Below are positions 56,316 to 64,000 of a DNA stretch of 64,000 bases, piece by piece. Source of the stretch: Escallonia rubra (Eukaryota > Streptophyta > Magnoliopsida > Escalloniales > Escalloniaceae); contig JAVXUO010001110.1 of assembly GCA_033065855.1 (NCBI GenBank), positions 682,001 to 746,000 on the forward strand. The letters run 5' to 3'. Both the position numbers and the translations under genes were made by a program. Each line of letters begins with the position of its first letter. Position 1 is the first letter of the stretch. Under the pieces are notes generated by a model. The model was not told the origin of the DNA. It worked only from the letters and a program-made list of their open reading frames with translations, and ran no database searches.

Positions 56316-59312
56316 TGGGTGTCTAGAAGAAGGGGGTTTACAGAGGTTTAGCCATTATCGGTGAACTGATTGGGATTACAGTCTATACACCGAATGAAGT
56401 ACCGCTCCAAATTTCTGGGTAAAGGAAATGAGAATTGATATTTTTTCTCTGCTTTAAATTTTTTCGTCAAATGATTTTATACAAAATTATGATGAGATTA
56501 AGAGAGTTTAACGTTTCAGTGGAATTATCAAAGATTTTAAAGAATATTTAAATAAAAACTTTAAAAGGGTTTGATAGCGAGGAGGAGTTCTGCTTCTCCT
56601 TTAAAAAATAAAATAAAAAATTGAATTAATAAAGAACTAGCCTAGTGGAATATATACTCCCAAGGATTACAGTAATAGTAATCCGTGATTTTGAAGTGAC
56701 ACTCGATTTATAAAAAAAATGATTGATTTTGCTTCGTTCGTATAAAAAGTCTGACAAGTAATCAAACTTACAAAGAATCAAACTTTTTGAAGTTAACGTT
56801 TACTCTTTTTTTGATCTGCATCAAAATAATTATCTTTTCATACCCACAATTTTTTTAAATTGCCATTTGTCGGTGAAAGTTTTGCCACGACGAAGTCTTT
56901 TGGGCTGGGGTGGGCCGGAGAGGTTTGTTCATTGTTGGGTGTCCACTGTTGCGATTTCTAGAGCCTTGTGATTCTCTCATTGTCTCTCTCGCATTTGATT
57001 TGTACAAGGAAAATGATATAGTTCATGTCTAATCTATACTAGTATTGACACTTCTTTTGTTACCCAAACATGACATTATGTAACAAAGTGCATCGTCTGT
57101 GACATCAATTTTCATTTCTGTAAACAAGCACGACGCATAAATGCACAAACAAGAGTTGGTGTCAACTTCATTTTTCACCGTCCTTGGCCAAAGTTCAGTT
57201 GACCCATTTCACGAGCCTTCGGCGCCAAGCATATATGAGCGCTTACACAGTGCATCCATAACACAATCCCCATAGCACAATAACGAGTTATACTGACAAC
57301 CGAGGCCAACGCTTCGTATAGACCCTACGGTACTAAGCCATCCGTGACCATTTGCCTTCCCTTTCCACCTCGCCCTAGCAGTCAGTAGAAGATTACCACC
57401 GGGCAACGTGAAATAAGCATCAGAGACTACCATCCATGCACATCTGACTTCCAGATCTGTCTCCCCTTCCAACATCATCCAAAGGTCAGCAGACGACTAC
57501 CATCCAGCAACATGATCATTATCGAAGATGAACCAGCTTAAACTCGGCATCACAAATCCAGATTGGCTGACCTCGATTGGCCCACAATATTCCTTTCTAC
57601 TTTGGTTCCAACATGAAGAGACCAAGTATTAACGACGCCAAGAATTCACATAGTTATTAACATTGCCAATTCTACGCATACAGTCATATGCAACAATCCA
57701 CAAGTATCTAGACAAGAATTCCTAATCTTGAATACCGCCTGGTATAAAAAACTTTGACGATGCAATACACTGAACTTTCTGGGGTGAAAGTATAATTTTG
57801 CTTTACAAACCTTGAAAGGGATGCATCCTTCTGATAAAAATACATGGCATATTACGCTTCTCCATAGTTTTACAACCTACAAGTAGAGCATGCCCCTCCT
57901 TATTCTTCCCATCTTTCAACATCAGCAATGTACCATCAATTACATCAAAGCATTTGCCCACTCGAGCATTACTTTTAGCTTAACTATCTCAAGTTCGGAT
58001 TAAGCTGAACTTGGCACTAAGTTAATTTCAATGAAGACAATATGTGCCTTGGCTGTACACTCAATATCATTTTCAGTTCAAAACTTGGAAGGAACAAAAT
58101 AGTAAAGCTAATGCTATCAAGCCAACCATTTCTAACAGCAAGTCAGAGTATACGGAGATATGGATGGCGATCTGACCTGAGACTAGAACCACTCCAAAAA
58201 ATTTCTCTCGGCGGTTTCACCAAACAACTTGCAGGAAGCACAAACATCCTGCCATTTGGCATGAACAATTAACAATTAATTTTGCAAAGAAAGTAATGTA
58301 GTCTTAGTGCGTATTTAGTTGCTTTCCATGAGGGAGAAAACCCATATTCCAGGGGATTTAAGTAGATATGGCCAAAAATGGTATGTCCCTTCTAGCAAAA
58401 GTTGGTTTTGAATCTCTGAATCTATCACTCCCTGAAGGTACCCAACCCTGTCCTGAATATCAACATATTTGGTGTACAACAGAAAATACAAGAACACAGT
58501 ATGTTCAAGAAAAGTATCATTAGCAAACAAACTAGGGGAAGAAACACCTAGACAGAGTACCTAACAACTTCACAAAAGCAATAAGATAGCACCCTCAGAA
58601 ATTACATAAAAATGACAGTAAAAAAGGGAAAACGATAAATATCTACATGCAGAAATAGTCAAAGTCGCACCATCAGTCATGTCATAACTTTTCATTTGAG
58701 GTCTGCAACCGCGGGTACGAAGTTTCGCTCAAAGTGCCGTGGAAGGAGACCAGATCTATTGAAATGAAACACAGCAGAATCAACAAGAGGATAGCAAACA
58801 AGAATAACAGAGTAACTTAGTATAACTAATATGACTGCTTTGCAAAGTCAATTAATAACCATTGATTTGCCTGTGCAATATTACTCACCAATATCAAAAG
58901 AAAGTAAAAAATGACTATGCGTAGGCATAGAGGGATAGAGATAGTCGGGCATTGCGAGATGAGAGAGTAATTAAGACAAGATACCGGTGCAACTGAGAAG
59001 AAATTGCGCAGGGGGTGCAAGCATGAATCAAGGAAAATGACAAAGCACTTTTAATTTGGTAACTGGCCTTTCAATTTCTGTTGACTGTAAACAATTACCG
59101 TTGTCTGTTTTTTTAGCACTAAGCACCAAAAAATGCAGGAATCATTTCCAGTTTCCTCATAAGTTGAACCAAATCAGTTGGATGGTAACTTGAAGAACGT
59201 CGAAAATTGAAAACTATTAAAAAATGCACTACCGTTTTGCATGGTTGCACTTGGTTTGTCATATGATTCTTGGTTTCTGTCTTGCTTTCAAGTTAACATA
59301 TTCGCCAAGATG
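56316..59312. other. Intergenic region, no confident gene
   Basis: The first few hundred bases are the promoter side of the membrane-protein gene. An 89-codon minus-strand frame at 57209-57478 has a coding-like composition but no domain I recognise. Nothing else stands out. Confidence 0.4.
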
Positions 59313-59768
59313 CTAAGAATCTGCCGCTAGCTCTATGAATGAGGCTATAATTATGGATATAGTATGATATGCCGTACCCCAGTAAGGGCTTTGTAGCCAG
59401 CTTCTAAAACGGGTTCCAAAGCTGAGCAGCGTGTCATCAACAAAGATGTCTTGGACATCATTCCTCGCATATTTCTTACGAAAGTAGTGGTCTGTAGCAG
59501 CCTGTGGTCCCTGGCATTGCTTGAACGATGTCTTGGACATCATTCCTCGCATATTTCTTACAAAAGTAGTGGTCTGTAGCAGCCTGTGGTTCCCTGGCAT
59601 TGCTTGAACGAGCTTAGGACTAGCGACAAACTGAAGACCTGTGAACCCACTGAGTTTGTCTTCTCTGGGGCAAATAGTCCGAGGCCCATCTGTCATGCTT
59701 TCCATGAATTGGGCAGCATGATGAGTTCGTTTCTTACTAGCATTTTGTTTTTGCAAGCCACTGGACAT
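59313..59768 (-). CDS. Unrecognised 151-aa open frame with internal duplication
   Basis: An ATG-initiated frame on the minus strand starts MSSGLQKQNASKKRTHHAAQ. Its middle is built from two tandem copies of an 82-83 base unit (59445-59609), so the same DNA is read in two frames. The N-terminal third looks like genuine protein, while the rest may be 3' UTR or pseudogene sequence. It lies 314 bases downstream of the PPR stop codon, on the same strand, and could be part of its 3' region. No function assigned. Confidence 0.25.
   Translation of the reverse strand: MSSGLQKQNASKKRTHHAAQFMESMTDGPRTICPREDKLSGFTGLQFVASPKLVQAMPGNHRLLQTTTFVRNMRGMMSKTSFKQCQGPQAATDHYFRKKYARNDVQDIFVDDTLLSFGTRFRSWLQSPYWGTAYHTISIIIASFIELAADS
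59445..59609. repeat. Tandem duplication, period 82-83
   Basis: GATGTCTTGGACATCATTCC through TGGCATTGCTTGAAC occurs twice in a row with only two or three differences, including a one-base length change. High identity points to a recent duplication. Confidence 0.9.
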
Positions 59769-60081
59769 TGCACATGAATGTTACAAACAACTTCTACGGC
59801 TCTGTATTTCTATCTAGACAATGAAACAAATGTAGCTTTCCAAAATGCCTCATGCGGTGAACAGATTAGCGCATGGAATACACGTTCTGTTGGGGTGTCA
59901 CCTTAAACCACTGCAGACGGTGCGTGAAGAAAGAACTTCTCACTGCCATTTCATGAATCTTTTCTCGTGAAGACCTTATCTTCCAATGATGTGGATTTGC
60001 AACTCCCATGTACAAGAGCTCTCGTATCTCAATCCACAAAAATGAAGGAAACTCATTCGACCATTAAATGTTGATTACTCT

Positions 60082-61344
60082 TCACGTGAGCCAACTACCA
60101 CCAGGTGCTGCCTTCACTCTTCTCTCTGTCATTTCTCTTCTCATTCTCTCCGCCTCCTCATTCCGCCCAGCATCGGCATAGATTCTTGCCAGTAGTACAT
60201 AATTGGCAGCATTATCAGGCTCTATCTCAAACAAAGCCCTCCCGGCAACCTCTGCAAGCTCCACTTCTCCATATGTTCGACAAGCTCCTAAAAGCGCTCC
60301 CCAAGCTTTAACAGTGACTTTCAAAGGCATTTGTCGAATGACCTCATATGCCTCGTGTAATCTCCCCGCTCTACTCAAAACATCCACCAAGCACGAATAA
60401 TGATCACTAGTTGGTTCCACACCATAATCATCAAGCATACAACTAAAGTACACCCGCGCTTCATCAGCTAACCCCACGTGACTGCAAGCCTTCAACACCC
60501 CAAGAAAAGTGATCCCGTCAGGCTTTACATTGGCCAACTCCATCTGTTCAAAGACCTCAAGAGCTTTTTTTCCCTCCCCATGTAAAGCGTACGCGGATAT
60601 CAAGCTGCTCCAGGCAACCACATCCCTTTCCCTCATGCTATCAAAAATATTGCGTGCACTCTCAAGACACCCGCATCGCCCATATGCCTCCACTAACCCG
60701 CTCCTCAAATGCGGGTGTGGATCAATATTGCTCCTCATGGAATACCCATGAATTTCTTTAATCAAATTTAAAGCAGCTATCCCAACACAAGAAGGCAACA
60801 TTGCAAGAACTGTAATCAAATTCGGATTCAAATCCAGCTCCTGCATTCTTCTATAAAACGAAATCGCCTTAAATGACCCATCTTCCATTTCCGCCAAACC
60901 TGCTATAATCGCGTTAAAGGTCGCCACGTTCGGCCGAACATCCATAGCTTCAAACAACCGTAAAGCACTGGGCACATTGTTGGTATGCGTGTACAACGAA
61001 ATCATAGCGTTCCAACAAACAACGTTTCTGCTAGGAATTTCGTCAAACACCTGGCGTGCGGAAAATAGCGAGACGCATTTTCCATACATGTCGACAAGGG
61101 CGCAGGCGACAAATGGGTTCGATAAGAGGGACGTTTTGGCAGTATGAGCATGGACGGCGGCGCCGAGGCGGCAGCGGCGGGTGGCGGCGCAGGACTTGAG
61201 GGCTAGAGGGAAGATAAAGGGGTCGGGCGTGAGGGATGAGAAGATGTGGCGGAAGAGGTAGAGGGCCTGGTCGTGACGGCCTTCATTGACGTGAGAGGTC
61301 AACAGCTTGGTGTAAGAGAGCAAGCGGAGGTGGTTTGAGGCCAT
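60082..61344 (-). CDS. Pentatricopeptide repeat protein, PLS class, E subgroup
   Basis: Intronless 420-aa protein, as usual for PPR genes. Repeats include LFRHIFSSLTPDPFIFPLAL, VACALVDMYGKCVSLFSARQ, NVVCWNAMISLYTHTNNVPS, DVVAWSSLISAYALHGEGKK and DHYSCLVDVLSRAGRLHEAY. The C-terminus is an E-type motif (WGALLGACRTYGEVELAEVA, then NYVLLARIYADAGRNEEAER). There is no DYW deaminase domain. PLS-class E proteins bind single-stranded organellar RNA and usually recruit others for C-to-U editing. It closely resembles, from memory, the Arabidopsis At1g03510-type protein (PCMP-E3). The start is the ATG at 61344 (MASNHLRLL); the frame is open further upstream only with a GTG. No clear organellar presequence, so targeting is uncertain. 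Confidence 0.9.
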   Translation of the reverse strand: MASNHLRLLSYTKLLTSHVNEGRHDQALYLFRHIFSSLTPDPFIFPLALKSCAATRRCRLGAAVHAHTAKTSLLSNPFVACALVDMYGKCVSLFSARQVFDEIPSRNVVCWNAMISLYTHTNNVPSALRLFEAMDVRPNVATFNAIIAGLAEMEDGSFKAISFYRRMQELDLNPNLITVLAMLPSCVGIAALNLIKEIHGYSMRSNIDPHPHLRSGLVEAYGRCGCLESARNIFDSMRERDVVAWSSLISAYALHGEGKKALEVFEQMELANVKPDGITFLGVLKACSHVGLADEARVYFSCMLDDYGVEPTSDHYSCLVDVLSRAGRLHEAYEVIRQMPLKVTVKAWGALLGACRTYGEVELAEVAGRALFEIEPDNAANYVLLARIYADAGRNEEAERMRREMTERRVKAAPGGSWLT

Positions 61345-62225
61345 TTCTGATATTGCTTCGCTTGAAATCAGCACTAGTAACACCTAAAGTCCCGTAAACT
61401 ACTGTTATGTTACGGAGTGATAGAGGCGGGACACTCTCGAAGTATCCAACAAGCTAGGTGGCTTCATCTCATTGCAACCACACTGGTATATCGGGTGGTA
61501 TCAGTATCACGGTCATATAAACTAAGCAAATTAACAATCATGACAAATTTTTAGTTATGTAACTTCATGGTGACTTGGACGGTTATTGGCGACAAAATAA
61601 AACCGATAGCGATGATGTTGACAAGTCGACAACGACCCTCAAAAGGTCGACGGCATTGATGACTGCGGCGAGTGACGGGAACCACAATGAGTCGACAGAA
61701 CGACAACAAGTCAAGTCAACAGAAGGACGACGATGGGTGCCCATGGATCTCGGCCGTCTCGACAACGATGCTTTGTCGGCAATTGCTAATCTCAAGCATG
61801 CAAACCCCCCCCCCCCCCCCCCACCTCGCGCCAGTTGAATTTCGTCCGTATAGTGCCCGTTCATTGCCCCCGTTTGGCTGTCGCTAATGGGGAAGAGGAA
61901 AGATTTGCGATTGAGTTTTATTGTCACGGTTTTAGAGTAGCTGAAGGTTACGAGAATCTCATTATTGATGTGGACGGTGATGGGGATGTCGAACTGGCAA
62001 TTGCTAAAGTTTAATTGCATGGTGATACCACGTTATCGTGGTGTCACCGTACGTTGAAAGAGCTTGAGCAGTTTGTAATTTGGTGGACCATGTGGAAGCA
62101 TATGTTGAGGTCAGTTCTAAGCAGTTTACGCTGCAGCACGAATGCAGAGGCCATTCATGGCGATGTTGTAGTTTGCATCCCTCAGCAATTACCCACTTAG
62201 AGAATATTGGTAGAGGGTGTGAAGG
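61345..62225. other. PPR promoter side and spacer
   Basis: No confident gene. It contains a run of 18 C (61805-61822) and an imperfect palindrome GGTGATACCACG-TTAT-CGTGGTGTCACC at 62021-62048. Open frames on both strands here have no recognisable domain. Confidence 0.45.
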
Positions 62226-64000
62226 TAGAGATGTCAAAGGGCCGGGCTTGGGCCGGCCCAGCCCAAGCCCATCGGGCCTGCTAACGGGCCGGGCCGGGGC
62301 CGGGCCAAGAGAGGGGGAAAACGGGCCGGGCCGGGCCGGGCCTGGTGAAGGGAATCCTAGGCCTGGTCCAGGCCCAGGCCCTAAGCCCAATATTTAGGGC
62401 CGGGCTTGGGCCGGGCCCGGGCCCTTTTTTTTTTTCTTTTCATGTTATTCAATTTTAAAGATAGGGAGTTTTAGATGCATATTACTTAAATGACCGGTCT
62501 GAACTGTTGAAACTTTGATTAAATCTTATTTAACATGCGCAACTTTCACAAAATGTTTTAATAGTAAACCAACTTCAAATTAATCAACCTAATGTTCTAA
62601 AAAATGAGAAAGTGATGAGGGCAAGCTTTGCTGATGTTTCTTGTTAGCAAATACTCAGTTTCTAGGGTTCTTTAAGTGGAAGAAACTTGCAAAGGCACAA
62701 TGGAATGGCTAAGATCAGCAAGTTAGGAATATCTTACCTAACAAACTTCTTGATAAAGCCTAATAACCCTGCAATTTCTTTATTCCAAATGTACAGTTTC
62801 TGAGCCCAAGGGCTAATGTAAGAATGTTTGCGAGAATATCGTTGATGATGATCTCTCATCGTGAACATGTATATTTCGCAGACTTGTTATCTCTAAACAC
62901 AGATTTTCTAAAAGTTATTTCAACAACATTTGAGATTGCCACCATTAAATCTTAGAAGTCTCTGGCTAAAGGTGTTCATTATAATAAATGTGTTCATAGG
63001 CCCTCCTCCTTTTATCCGGGCTTGGGACCGGCTGCTTGTAAACAAACAGGCGAAGTTACCTATTTTTTTATATATACAAAAAAATATATATCTTGCGTGT
63101 AAAAAATTATTTTATATATATGGAAAAAAATATATTTTGTGAAAAAATTTATTCTTAAAACTCTAACAATCAAAATAATAATGCATGTCTATCCAAAATA
63201 TCAGCAATCAAAGATCAAGAAATCTGCAACGTCAACCAAAAGGATCAAAAGAGGAAAATAAAAACAAATTACCTAATCATCCGGAAGTACTTCAATATCC
63301 GAGTCACTGCTCTTCCTATCATCAATCGGTTTATCTTGCTCGCGGTATTTCGCATCAAGATAATCCTTCCAACATACACATAGCTCGAGCGACTCGGGGT
63401 TAAGACGACTCCTCCTGTCATCCAAAACCCTCCCGCTTGCTGAAAATGCCGACTCTGAAGCAACCGTGGAGGCTTGCACTGGCAGTACATCCCGTGCAAT
63501 TTGGGATAAAGTTTTATACATGTTTTGATTTTGTTTCCAAAAATTTAACAAATTAAAATTAATCTGTTCTTGCCTTGATAAATCAGAATAATGATCAGTA
63601 TTTGCATATACACCAATCTCATTAAAAGAGGAAAAATTATACGAACCTCCCGAATTAGAAGTACCTTCACCTGGTAGTTGTCTTGCTACTAGATGTTCAA
63701 AGCCTTGAAGGTATGGCGCATAATACCTCTCAGCAGTGGATGATGATGTAGCTCGCCCGCGCACGTCAGCAGAATTACGATAGAGGTTGAACAAGTCCTC
63801 AAACCTCTTGCTCACTTTTGCTGTGAGCAAGGTTGTGTCATCTGCTGTGTAGCGCATTAATTTCGATATCTCTTGTATCGAGGCGTTCACGCCATGCAAC
63901 TTTAACCTAGGATCTAAACAAGTAGCCACAGTAAAAATAGCAGGCAGTTTCCTCCAATATTTATTAAATTTTTGATCCATCACTTGTACTATTTCCCTAA
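62226..64000 (-). mobile_element. hAT transposon, 3' portion (runs off the window)
   Basis: The terminal sequence TAGAGATGTCAAAGGGCCGG at 62226 is followed by about 200 bases packed with GGGCC/GGCCC motifs to 62430. This is the characteristic subterminal region of plant hAT elements, where transposase binds. The transposase C-terminus lies 0.85 kb further in, on the minus strand. The other end is beyond base 64000, so the 8-bp target duplication cannot be tested. Confidence 0.8.
63273..64000 (-). CDS. hAT transposase, C-terminal part (RICESLEEPER-like)
   Basis: Open frame reaching the window edge. It begins within the catalytic core region (MDQKFNKYWRKLPAIFTVAT, then CLDPRLKLHGV). A variable serine-rich linker follows, and then the hAT C-terminal dimerisation domain with VLPVQASTVASESAFSASGR, VLDDRRSRLNPESLELCVCW and a stop at 63273. 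The spacing and the SESAFS motif are diagnostic. No frameshift in the visible 240 codons, so this copy may be intact. The BED zinc finger and first catalytic residues would be outside the window. Confidence 0.9.
   Translation of the reverse strand, partial: REIVQVMDQKFNKYWRKLPAIFTVATCLDPRLKLHGVNASIQEISKLMRYTADDTTLLTAKVSKRFEDLFNLYRNSADVRGRATSSSTAERYYAPYLQGFEHLVARQLPGEGTSNSGGSYNFSSFNEIGVYANTDHYSDLSRQEQINFNLLNFWKQNQNMYKTLSQIARDVLPVQASTVASESAFSASGRVLDDRRSRLNPESLELCVCWKDYLDAKYREQDKPIDDRKSSDSDIEVLPDD

Noticed and set aside
61583-62020. 145-codon minus-strand open frame with a poly-glycine stretch
   Set aside because: The glycine run is the complement of the 18-C homopolymer; the opposite strand is equally open; no domain.
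62004-62397. Proline/glycine-rich open frames on both strands
   Set aside because: They are translations of the GGGCC-rich hAT subterminal repeats.

Overview
This is a eudicot nuclear DNA window. Evidence: genes are split by GT-AG introns with plant-type exons. The products are plant families: alternative NAD(P)H dehydrogenases of the NDB class, a plant Tudor/Agenet plus ENT protein, a plastid membrane protein and a PLS-class pentatricopeptide (PPR) protein. The spaces between them hold plant transposons (FAR1/MULE, Helitron, Copia solo LTR, TRIM, hAT, MITE). No prokaryotic features, CRISPR arrays or convincing tRNA genes were seen.

Layout. 1-514: possible 3' exons of an unrecognised + strand gene. 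1204-6704 (minus): complete ten-exon external NADH dehydrogenase gene, NDB2-like. 7.3-10.5 kb: MITE, LINE RNase H relic, first copy of a 0.6 kb direct repeat. 11.1-12.9 kb (+): intact single-exon FAR1/MULE-type protein, followed by the second repeat copy. 17.7-19.3 kb (minus): Tudor/Agenet plus ENT gene. 20.9-23.8 kb: two G-rich retroposon-like bodies, one with a clean 16-bp target duplication. 25.3-37.8 kb (minus): complete ten-exon NDB1 gene with up to three small TRIM elements in its introns. 39.1-43.7 kb: two Helitrons end to end, the second carrying a 1.3 kb solo LTR. 43.7-48.5 kb: unresolved retroelement debris and a 50-bp minisatellite. 48.7-49.7 kb (minus): a probable snoRNA unit with TATA box and telo-boxes. 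52.8-56.3 kb (minus): two-exon plastid membrane protein. 60.1-61.3 kb (minus): PPR protein. 62.2 kb to the end: a hAT element with the C-terminal part of its transposase.

The biology is dominated by the two NDB genes. They sit in the same orientation with 10 exons each, identical intron phases, and seven of ten exons of identical length, so they are ancient tandem duplicates. One keeps the acidic residue associated with NADH use. The other has glutamine there, as in NADPH-using NDB1. Together they would let cytosolic NADH and NADPH feed electrons to ubiquinone at the outer face of the inner mitochondrial membrane without proton pumping, under Ca2+ control through an EF-hand. The other genes are not obviously linked in function. 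All splice models were built by hand from splice-site consensus and family conservation. Nothing could be checked against databases or transcripts.
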